A stretch of DNA of 40,831 nucleotides, taken from IMG/VR virus record IMGVR_UViG_3300022690_000365, positions 1 to 40,831 of that record. One strand, written 5' to 3'. Below the pieces are notes generated by a model. It did no database searches and was not told the origin of the DNA. It was given only the letters and a program-made list of their open reading frames with translations. Below, one piece after another: positions 18,839-24,654 of this stretch. The stretch's first letter is position 1. Every line of letters begins with the position of its first letter. The stretch comes from a virus. The position numbers and the translations under genes were made by a program.

Positions 18839-19051
18839 ATGAATAAAGAATTAGAACGGTTCGCAAGGGAGACTATACTTGATGGGCTTAAAGAACTCCC
18901 TGAAAAAAGCCACTTCCTTTTCAAGCGTATGTACTCACATAAAAACTTGGAAGCATCCATTGAAGATGTTGTTGCTAATATGGATATTGAAAGGCTTGAC
19001 CATGCGATGACACAAATCAGCAATACAAGGGAGAAGCGCAATGGCCTATAA
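18839..19051 (+). CDS. Unrecognised helical protein, 70 aa
   Basis: A 70-residue charged helical protein with a strong AGGAGGAAAC site. It has two or three amphipathic helices (ELERFARETILDGLKEL, IEDVVANMDIERLDHAM) and no motif. Its end overlaps the next gene by 11 bases. Confidence 0.65.
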   Translation: MNKELERFARETILDGLKELPEKSHFLFKRMYSHKNLEASIEDVVANMDIERLDHAMTQISNTREKRNGL

Positions 19052-19295
19052 GCTGTCATGTGGGTGTACTCCAGATGCTTCTGGATTTGGGTACTGCGGA
19101 GCTTGTGTTAGTGCTTTGCGTAATAAAATTTGGAAAGAAATGTCACCAGAGAGAAAAGCATTTGATAGGCATGTTGCCCCTATGCAAAGTGCGGCGTTAG
19201 ATGAGGCTGAAAGAGATTATGAATCATCTTGTTCTTGCCACATAAATCCGCCTTGCAGTTATTGCACATCTGGTGCAGATGAAGACGAAGAATAA
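19041..19295 (+). CDS. Cys-rich zinc-binding-like protein, 84 aa
   Basis: Two clusters, CGCTPDASGFGYCGAC near the N-terminus and CSCHINPPCSYC near the C-terminus, are joined by a helical segment. The pairing of CxC/CxxC knuckles suggests one or two zinc sites. The tail is acidic (GADEDEE). No family recognised. Confidence 0.65.
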   Translation: MAYKLSCGCTPDASGFGYCGACVSALRNKIWKEMSPERKAFDRHVAPMQSAALDEAERDYESSCSCHINPPCSYCTSGADEDEE

Positions 19296-19309
19296 TCTTC
19301 ACACTAACG

Positions 19310-19321
19310 CCCATCATTGGG
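19310..19321 (+). promoter_or_regulatory. Leader hairpin, ACGCCC family, member 4
   Basis: CCCA pairs with TGGG around TCAT. It is preceded by TAACG and followed by TTAGGGAAGGAAAG and the ATG at 19339. The stem sequence differs from members 2 and 3 but pairing is kept. Confidence 0.5.
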
Positions 19322-19338
19322 TTAGGGAAGGAAAGAAA

Positions 19339-19446
19339 ATGACTAAACCAGCTAAAATACTATACGGGACAGTGTTTCTATTCTTATTAGCCGCTGCTAC
19401 TTATTCTATTGCATGGCAGTTTATAGCCAGGGGGACTATACTATGA
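19339..19446 (+). CDS. Small membrane protein, 35 aa
   Basis: GGAAGGAAAG precedes the ATG. The 35 residues have a basic start (MTKPAKILYG) and one membrane helix (TVFLFLLAAATYSIAWQF). The stop overlaps the next start as ATGA. Confidence 0.55.
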   Translation: MTKPAKILYGTVFLFLLAAATYSIAWQFIARGTIL

Positions 19447-19634
19447 GTTATTGGTGGTTAACTGCGTCCATTATTATGGGAATAGGCAGTGTATGGATGG
19501 CTTGGTTATTCTTTATGATATTTAGTAAGACAGTACCAGAGCCTGATTTCATGGAAGAAGACAGGGGTATTGTAGATCAAACAGAAGCCAGGCGTATTGA
19601 TGCAATGGGTCAAACTTTATATATAAGGATTTAA
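19443..19634 (+). CDS. Membrane protein, 63 aa
   Basis: The ATG at 19443 overlaps the preceding stop. One membrane helix spans about residues 5-27 (WLTASIIMGIGSVWMAWLFF), followed by an acidic soluble tail (PEPDFMEEDRGIVD). A topology with the tail outside or inside cannot be decided. It forms a unit with the previous membrane gene. Confidence 0.6.
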   Translation: MSYWWLTASIIMGIGSVWMAWLFFMIFSKTVPEPDFMEEDRGIVDQTEARRIDAMGQTLYIRI

Positions 19635-19635
19635 C

Positions 19636-19788
19636 ATGTATAGACTTAAATATTTATCATTATTGTGGTTGCGTGCTTTACTTATAATTAATAATAAGTC
19701 CAAACACTTAGGTCGCAATGATAGCTCACAGAAAGAATTAATTAATACTACAACTGAATTATTGAAAATGGAAGTGGCGAATGACTAA
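19636..19788 (+). CDS. Small protein, 50 aa, hydrophobic N-terminus
   Basis: The ATG at 19636 follows ATAAGGATTTAAC. The 50 residues have a basic, Leu-rich first 18 (YRLKYLSLLWLRALLII), which could be a membrane anchor, and then a polar helix. The end overlaps the convergent coiled-coil gene by four bases. Confidence 0.5.
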   Translation: MYRLKYLSLLWLRALLIINNKSKHLGRNDSSQKELINTTTELLKMEVAND

Positions 19789-20105
19789 AGACCTAGTTTT
19801 ATCTTTAATTCACGTATTTCTTTGTAAATGGCTTTTAAAGCCTCTCTAAGTTCTATTAAGTCTTCTTGGTTGTCCTCACTTTTGGCATGGCGTATTTCTG
19901 ACTGTGTGATGCGCTTTTCAAGTTCTAGGCGTGCTAGACGATCCTTATCACCCTTATCTTCGTGTTGTTTCTGTTCTTGGGTTAGGTGATTGTCGAATTG
20001 ACCACTAAAAACCACCATGTAAGGACTAGCAGCAATTGAGCCTAACGCAGCCAGAAAAACAGATAAGCCGATTATCCAACCTTTGAACTTTTTAAAGGTT
20101 TCCAT
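19785..20105 (-). CDS. Membrane-anchored coiled-coil protein, possibly i-spanin-like
   Basis: The ATG at 20105 forms a TAATG overlap with the lipoprotein gene. Of 106 residues, about 9-30 are a membrane helix (GWIIGLSVFLAALGSIAAS) and about 45-106 a highly charged helix with heptad-like spacing. An N-terminal anchor plus long periplasmic coiled coil next to a lipoprotein is the layout of a two-component spanin, which fuses inner and outer membranes at lysis. The gene order is reversed from lambda Rz/Rz1, so the call is tentative. Confidence 0.5.
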   Translation of the reverse strand: METFKKFKGWIIGLSVFLAALGSIAASPYMVVFSGQFDNHLTQEQKQHEDKGDKDRLARLELEKRITQSEIRHAKSEDNQEDLIELREALKAIYKEIRELKIKLGL

Positions 20106-20356
20106 TACTTGCAATACCTTGTGAATAATTCATTATGCTTGTCTACAAAGTTATCAAGCTCATTTAAAGCCTGTAGAGTGCTGTTATCTATGTTTGAGCC
20201 AACAATGTGCGTAGTTTGGTCTTCCGTCAATTCTGGGGCCATCCTAGCCCAATAACAAGCGGTTTCTACTTGGACCTTAATCCCGGCGCATCCTGTTACG
20301 ATCAGACTTGTCCCAAGTACGGTTAGCATCCTTACGTACTTCTTCATTCTTGTCAT
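20105..20356 (-). CDS. Lipoprotein, possibly o-spanin-like
   Basis: AAAGGTAGCACAAC precedes the ATG at 20356. The 83-residue product has a short basic start, a hydrophobic stretch and a lipobox IVTGC with Cys23 (type II signal peptide), followed by a periplasmic domain with two further Cys and acidic helices. Located between two lysis-type genes. It could be the outer-membrane partner of the coiled-coil protein; it is longer and less Pro-rich than classical Rz1. Confidence 0.6.
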   Translation of the reverse strand: MTRMKKYVRMLTVLGTSLIVTGCAGIKVQVETACYWARMAPELTEDQTTHIVGSNIDNSTLQALNELDNFVDKHNELFTRYCK

Positions 20357-20462
20357 GTTGTGCTACCTTTACCTTATTAGCGCCTGCCAACTGGTCCTCC
20401 TTGGTTCTTTGCATATCAAACCAGCCAGAAATCGCACCAAATATAGCTTTAATCCATCCCAT
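20277..20462 (-). CDS. Small phage protein, 61 aa
   Basis: The 61-residue product starts MGWIKAIFGAISGWFDMQRT with an amphipathic, possibly membrane-skimming N-terminus, then a highly charged helix (KNEEVRKDANRTWDKSDRNR). Similar proteins with GWF-QR near the N-terminus lie beside holin-like genes in other podoviruses. The start is a TAATG overlap with the upstream gene. It overlaps the lipoprotein gene by 80 bases in a different frame. Confidence 0.6.
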   Translation of the reverse strand: MGWIKAIFGAISGWFDMQRTKEDQLAGANKVKVAQHDKNEEVRKDANRTWDKSDRNRMRRD

Positions 20463-20656
20463 TATTCATCGTCTTTGTTTTTGTTCATAAAGACATTACC
20501 CGCTAGAAAGTTTAAAGCTTTCAAGAGTGAATTAACAATCTTATCATCAGCTTTACTTGGCGTCATAGCTGTAATAACGGTTGCAGCCGTAACTAAACCA
20601 GTTAATGCGGCTACCCAAGCAGGCGCACTATTAAAAAATTGTATAATCATATCCAT
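20462..20656 (-). CDS. Putative holin-like membrane protein, 64 aa
   Basis: Residues about 9-32 are a membrane helix (APAWVAALTGLVTAATVIT). They are followed by MTPSKADDKIVNSLLKALNFLAGNV and a charged tail. The SKADDKI--LLKALNFLAGN pattern is typical of a small phage family often annotated as holin or holin-like. Its start forms a TAATG with the remnant lysin tail at 20656-20757, indicating it once followed the lysin gene directly. Confidence 0.65.
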   Translation of the reverse strand: MDMIIQFFNSAPAWVAALTGLVTAATVITAMTPSKADDKIVNSLLKALNFLAGNVFMNKNKDDE

Positions 20657-20757
20657 TATATTAGCTCCATAATTTCTTTTGCATGAAGGTAAAATTCCCC
20701 AACGGTTCCTTTACCTATTGTATTTAACACTGTCTGTGTTATAGTAACTTTCCAGTA
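20656..20757 (-). pseudogene. Remnant of the lysin 3-prime end
   Basis: Read leftward, this 33-codon piece (YWK, 12 diverged residues, then KGTVGEFYLHAKEIMELI and a stop) repeats the end of the intact lysin (KGTVGEFYLNARDIMELD); 14 of those last 18 residues are identical. A stop codon sits just before the TAC-TGG, so it cannot be made on its own. It lies on the far side of the homing-endonuclease cassette from the intact lysin, and its stop overlaps the holin-like start. It is best read as the displaced original end of the lysin gene. Confidence 0.85.
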
Positions 20758-20784
20758 TTATACAACAAAAGAAAGGAACTGTAA

Positions 20785-20988
20785 ATGAATAAGGACTTAA
20801 CATTAGACGAGGCTTTTAAATTGTTACCAGATGGTGTCCACATTGGAATATCTTATGATTTCAATATAAATGAATGGGCAGTGGAATTTAACCAAGAGCC
20901 TTTTGGCAAATTGATTCATTATGATGAAACTGGAATGAAAGCATTACCTGAAATAATTTCTGATGCATGCAAAAAGTGGGAGAGTTAG
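20785..20988 (+). CDS. Unrecognised protein carried in the HNH cassette, 67 aa
   Basis: GAAAGGAACTGTAA precedes the ATG. The 67-residue acidic product has a first helix (LTLDEAFKLLP), a beta hairpin (HIGISYDFNINEWAVEFN) and a C-terminal helix, a compact alpha/beta fold. Its orientation is opposite to the surrounding lysis genes, and it forms a two-gene unit with the endonuclease, so it probably arrived with it. Confidence 0.6.
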   Translation: MNKDLTLDEAFKLLPDGVHIGISYDFNINEWAVEFNQEPFGKLIHYDETGMKALPEIISDACKKWES

Positions 20989-20989
20989 G

Positions 20990-21508
20990 ATGATTATTAA
21001 GGTTCACCCACCACAAGAAGAATTATCAAAAATGTTTAAATATATTAATGACGGTCGTTTGGTATGGAAGAAGAGGAAAATAAAAACAAATTCTTTCGCT
21101 GGGAAAGTCGCTGGTTGTAAAAACACTCCCGGTTATATCGTTATTAGAATAAATAGAGTTTTATATCATGCTCACAGATTGGTATGGATAATACACAATG
21201 GTAAAATCGGCGACGGTGTTATTGACCACTTAAATGGTATAAAGACTGATAATAGAATTGAAAATTTAAGGTTAACAGATCATTCAAACAATTCCACTAA
21301 TATACAAAAACCTCCAAAAGATAATTCAACTGGTTATATGGGAGTTTGTTTTGATAAGTTTACTAAGAGCTATAAAGCCTCTATCAATATAAATAAAAAA
21401 CTAAAGCATCTTGGTAGATTTAAAACAGCAGAGGAAGCAGCTAAGATTGTTAATGATGCTATTGTAAAATATAGAACGCCGCCTTATTACCTTAATCCAA
21501 TTCCATAA
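20990..21508 (+). CDS. HNH homing endonuclease with AP2 domain
   Basis: The ATG at 20990 follows GTTAGG at the end of the upstream gene. In 172 residues the HNH_3-type core is visible: YHAHRLVW (59-66), IDHLNGIKTDN (78-88) and NRIENLRL (88-95). It is followed by an AP2-like DNA-binding domain at about 115-157 (TGYMGVCFDKFTKSYKA, LGRFKTAEEAAK). This is the architecture of free-standing phage homing endonucleases that cut cognate genes and copy themselves in. Its last 17 bases overlap the convergent lysin gene's end. Confidence 0.9.
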   Translation: MIIKVHPPQEELSKMFKYINDGRLVWKKRKIKTNSFAGKVAGCKNTPGYIVIRINRVLYHAHRLVWIIHNGKIGDGVIDHLNGIKTDNRIENLRLTDHSNNSTNIQKPPKDNSTGYMGVCFDKFTKSYKASININKKLKHLGRFKTAEEAAKIVNDAIVKYRTPPYYLNPIP

Positions 21509-21989
21509 TATCCCTAGCATTTAAGTAGAACTCTCCTACCGTTCCTTTCCCAAGGTGGGTGTTGAAATGTTCTTTCCAGTACTTGGCAAGTTCCTCAAGA
21601 TTATCACCACTTGGTAGAGGAGCCTTAACACGCCTATAATGTATCCGGCACATAGCAACAGCATACGCAAAGTTAGTAGCCAATTGTTGGAAAGGTTCTG
21701 GTACTTCACCCATCAATAACCGTACTCTAAGGGTTAAATCCTTCTTATATGCTAGATAGTTCGTCCATATATCGTCGTGGGTGGCCTTTTCCATCTGAAA
21801 GTACCCAACAGCAGGGCCAAACGTAGTATCGTCCTTACCAGTGATTTGATCAATGAATTTACCGCGTGATTCCTGGAGCATTGTGCCTAAGATTAATCTC
21901 TCAGCAGCTAACCCGGTGAATTTATCCCCAAGGTGTTTTAAGGTAGGGCGTACAATGAATATCTGGAATTGTTGGAGCTGCTTATTCAT
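21492..21989 (-). CDS. Endolysin, lytic transglycosylase-like
   Basis: A 165-residue protein with LILGTMLQESRGKFIDQITG at about 32-51, where Glu40 in the QES motif is the likely catalytic acid, and AVGYFQMEKATHDDIW at about 60-75. This is a lysozyme-like (GH23-type) layout used by podovirus lysins. No signal sequence, so it needs the holins nearby. Its last 20-30 codons appear to have been supplied or rebuilt by the inserted HNH cassette, since an older tail lies at 20656-20757. Confidence 0.75.
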   Translation of the reverse strand: MNKQLQQFQIFIVRPTLKHLGDKFTGLAAERLILGTMLQESRGKFIDQITGKDDTTFGPAVGYFQMEKATHDDIWTNYLAYKKDLTLRVRLLMGEVPEPFQQLATNFAYAVAMCRIHYRRVKAPLPSGDNLEELAKYWKEHFNTHLGKGTVGEFYLNARDIMELD

Positions 21990-22059
21990 TCTTCTTCCAA
22001 ATTACTACAAGAGCAAGGATAATAACGATTAAAGCTATGCTTATATATTGCCATTCCAT
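21982..22059 (-). CDS. Membrane peptide of the lysis module, 25 aa
   Basis: The ATG at 22059 forms TAATG with the stop of the holin gene, and its end overlaps the lysin start by eight bases. The 25 residues are essentially one membrane helix (ISIALIVIILALVVIW) with a basic end. Small hydrophobic peptides of this kind may act as holin partners. Confidence 0.55.
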   Translation of the reverse strand: MEWQYISIALIVIILALVVIWKKNE

Positions 22060-22319
22060 TACTTGCCTTCAAGTATGTCTAATTCGCGTATGCGTTGGTC
22101 TTCCATAGCTCTATTACTACGTTTACGTTCCTTGATCAAAGCCCAATAATATAGGCCACCAATTATCATAGACACAAAAGCAATCGCAACACCAACAATC
22201 TGCAAGAATAAAGGCAACTCTAAACCAAACACAGCCACACCACTAGTCATAGAGGTCAAGGTCGCTGTTTTTGCATTTGACGCTAGATTTTCTGTTGTCG
22301 CGTGGAGTAGTCTTATCAT
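22059..22319 (-). CDS. Putative holin, 86 aa
   Basis: The 86-residue product has two hydrophobic segments, about 20-35 (weak) and 36-58 (LPLFLQIVGVAIAFVSMIIGG), followed by a highly basic/acidic charged tail (IKERKRSNRAMEDQRIRELD). This is a class II-type holin layout, directly upstream of the lysin. The start overlaps the 22316 gene's stop as ATGA. Confidence 0.65.
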   Translation of the reverse strand: MIRLLHATTENLASNAKTATLTSMTSGVAVFGLELPLFLQIVGVAIAFVSMIIGGLYYWALIKERKRSNRAMEDQRIRELDILEGK

Positions 22320-22482
22320 TGCCGAATACCCTTTTTATAACTTTTACTTTTTGTTTTAGATCGCTCCACCAACAAACTGCCACTAGAGCCACGAGAGGAG
22401 ATAGACAAATAGCTATGATTATCCATAGCCACATTTGATGTTCTGGGTTCATTAAGTCCGGCACGTAATCTTTTAAATACAT
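22243..22482 (-). CDS. Membrane protein overlapping two lysis genes, 79 aa
   Basis: The ATG at 22482 follows GGGGGAAATACGA. The 79 residues contain one strong membrane helix at about 18-40 (WLWIIIAICLSPLVALVAVCWW) and a basic cytosolic tail. It overlaps the end of the 22316-22915 gene by 167 bases and the start of the holin gene by 77 bases, each in another frame. The strong site and clear helix argue for expression, perhaps as a nested lysis gene. Confidence 0.5.
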   Translation of the reverse strand: MYLKDYVPDLMNPEHQMWLWIIIAICLSPLVALVAVCWWSDLKQKVKVIKRVFGNDKTTPRDNRKSSVKCKNSDLDLYD

Positions 22483-22915
22483 TTCGTATTTCCCCCACAC
22501 CTGAATTCCAAAACAAAGAAATCATGTAAAGTGTTAAAATAAATTGAATATTTTCATATTGGTGATAAATCATTCCTAAAAATATATTTTTATCTGCTAT
22601 ATATGTTGCGATATATAATAAATGTAAAACGGCGAAGGCCGAATATACAGTACTTAACTTTAAAAGAACCTTCTCTTTTGTCGCGCGGTACCGAACAATG
22701 AAAATAAATAAAGTTATAATACTGAGAAGTAACACTGAAAATCCACCAGCCAAATTACCTTGACCGTATAATCCAACAACAACATTATCTATAATTAGAT
22801 TTAAAAACACTGTTAAAGCAACGATAGTTGCTACACCCAAACGAGGCCTTATCTTAATAGAAAATAAAGCTAAGATTAATAAAATGATGGCTGGTATGTA
22901 GCTATAATCGTTCAT
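22316..22915 (-). CDS. Polytopic membrane protein, 199 aa
   Basis: I use the ATG at 22915, which overlaps the previous stop (ATGA), rather than the TTG three codons upstream. Up to five hydrophobic segments are visible in the first 145 residues (around 6-22, 27-50, 57-75, 88-107 and 118-137). The last 55 residues are Ser/Arg/Lys-rich, soluble, and overlap another gene. It is of unusual size for a phage holin. The role is unknown: antiholin, exclusion or membrane remodelling. Confidence 0.6.
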   Translation of the reverse strand: MNDYSYIPAIILLILALFSIKIRPRLGVATIVALTVFLNLIIDNVVVGLYGQGNLAGGFSVLLLSIITLFIFIVRYRATKEKVLLKLSTVYSAFAVLHLLYIATYIADKNIFLGMIYHQYENIQFILTLYMISLFWNSGVGEIRNVFKRLRAGLNEPRTSNVAMDNHSYLSISSRGSSGSLLVERSKTKSKSYKKGIRQ

Positions 22916-23112
22916 TCCGGACAAGTTTCATAAACAGGATTGCACCCGCCAGAACTACAGCATTCTTGTTGAGGATCTTCAATGGTTTCAATTTCCTCAT
23001 GCGTAACAACATGACCATCTTTATAAACGCCTACAGAATGGCGAGTTCTAGCAATCATTTTACCATGAACTCTATCGACTGGCATATCAGCCAACGGTAT
23101 TTCTATACCCAT
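22912..23112 (-). CDS. Small Cys-rich protein, 66 aa
   Basis: AAGGAGTAGTAC precedes the ATG. The 66-residue product has a first beta-rich part (RHSVGVYKDGHVVTHEEIE) and a C-terminal cluster ECCSSGGCNPVYETC with four Cys. It is just downstream of the tail fibre gene, so it may be a small virion or lysis-associated protein. Family not recognised. Confidence 0.65.
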   Translation of the reverse strand: MGIEIPLADMPVDRVHGKMIARTRHSVGVYKDGHVVTHEEIETIEDPQQECCSSGGCNPVYETCPE

Positions 23113-23145
23113 AGTACTACTCCTTATTTAATTATAACATTATTG

Positions 23146-24654
23146 TTATTTAGTTTCTAAAGCTTCAATTCTAGTAATCAAAGAATCAATTAATACTTGT
23201 TGGTCTTTATCTTTTTGGTTTAGTTTTTCAATGTGAACAGCTTGAATTTCAGAAAGCTCAATAATTGTTTGCAGCCATTGACCTGTAGACATTACATTCG
23301 CAAGATAATTTTCCTTATTAGGGAAAGGTGTTAAATGACCTTTTTCCATAAAATGCTTATAGAACACATCTAAATCAAGCGGATCAGTTAAGGGATTTTC
23401 ATTCCTCTTCCTGAACTTACGCATTCCCTCATGGACACGCTTTTCAATTACTTCTTTTTTTAAAACCTCACCACTTTCATCAACAATTGCAGGATGAATT
23501 CTATCAGGGGCAAATACATCCCATTCCTCATCTGTTAAAGGTAAACCTTGAGCGGCTAAACCAACATAACAAGTTAAAAGAACACCATCATCAAAAACCC
23601 CCGAGGCATTGATAGTCCCTGCGCCTTGAGAAGCCCCTGAGGGAGAACCAACAATCAAACCACCATCAGCAACCAGTTGCATTCGTAGCGTGCCTGTTAA
23701 TGTTGTATCAGTGGCAGCGGTATACCATTGGTGATTATTTATAGCATTGAGAACTCCCGCACTACCCCCAAGAATACGGTTATTTTCTGAGCCATCGGAT
23801 GAATAACCTTGAACGAAAATTGCTTCCTCAGTATTTGTGAAATGAGGTCCTACTTGTCTACCTATTTTAGTTGTGCTGTTTGTTAAAGTCGTAGCGTTGC
23901 TGTCAGCACCGAATGTAAATCCACCAGTAAATGCACCACTTTGGTTTACTATAGCAAGACCATTCATTAGTGCTGTTACTGTAAGACCACCATCTTTCAG
24001 CAGAACTCCGTCAACCGTCACACCAGCAGCTGCGGTTCTTTCGCTGATAGTGTTTACAGTTATTCCACCTGTTGATATGATTGCATCAAAAGTAACATCA
24101 TCTGCTTTATTTAAATTTTGATTAAATGGGTTGTCTTTTTGAACCCAATCTGTTCCAATACGTATTAAAGTAGTTGGAAAATTAGCATCCAATACAATAT
24201 CTTTATTATCTTTTAATTGTAAATTCCCCGTACCATCTTTTAAAGTCACTACACGAGCCGCATTTGCAAGTCTAAGGATTAAAACAGTGCCATCATCAAC
24301 ACCAGCAACGGTAATTGTATCTAGATCGTCAGCAGCATCATCGTTTTCGGTATCAATAGTATGATGTGAACGAACCGCAGCAACAGAACCAGTATCAATT
24401 GTTAATTCGCTTGGTGTAAAAGCAATAGAACCCGCCACAGAATTGTTTTCATCTGCATCCGTGTTAATTGTTTTAGCAAACCCTGCAAGAACAGCGTCAT
24501 CAATGGCATTGGAGAAGTTTCTTAACGGATCACCGATTTTATCCGTATGTGTAACCCATGCAATCTCGTTTGCATCCGTTTGAGAGCCATCATCAGAAGG
24601 CGGGTTTGCATTGTAATTACTTAAAGTAGGAGGTGTATATGGATTATTAGCCAT
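23146..24654 (-). CDS. Tail fibre or spike protein, 502 aa
   Basis: The N-terminal 60 residues (YTPPTLSNYNANPPSDDGSQ with IAWVTHTDKIG) look like a virion-attachment domain. Residues about 70-350 are Thr/Asn/Gly/Asp-rich beta repeats (for instance TVDGVLLKDGGLTV), typical of trimeric fibres. The C-terminal 110 residues include a PLTDEEWDVFAPD motif and end in a coiled coil (IEKLNQKDKDQQVLIDSLI). The end differs from a plain receptor tip and may be an assembly chaperone, but I see no S74 catalytic dyad. The gene closes the structural operon. Confidence 0.75.
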   Translation of the reverse strand: MANNPYTPPTLSNYNANPPSDDGSQTDANEIAWVTHTDKIGDPLRNFSNAIDDAVLAGFAKTINTDADENNSVAGSIAFTPSELTIDTGSVAAVRSHHTIDTENDDAADDLDTITVAGVDDGTVLILRLANAARVVTLKDGTGNLQLKDNKDIVLDANFPTTLIRIGTDWVQKDNPFNQNLNKADDVTFDAIISTGGITVNTISERTAAAGVTVDGVLLKDGGLTVTALMNGLAIVNQSGAFTGGFTFGADSNATTLTNSTTKIGRQVGPHFTNTEEAIFVQGYSSDGSENNRILGGSAGVLNAINNHQWYTAATDTTLTGTLRMQLVADGGLIVGSPSGASQGAGTINASGVFDDGVLLTCYVGLAAQGLPLTDEEWDVFAPDRIHPAIVDESGEVLKKEVIEKRVHEGMRKFRKRNENPLTDPLDLDVFYKHFMEKGHLTPFPNKENYLANVMSTGQWLQTIIELSEIQAVHIEKLNQKDKDQQVLIDSLITRIEALETK

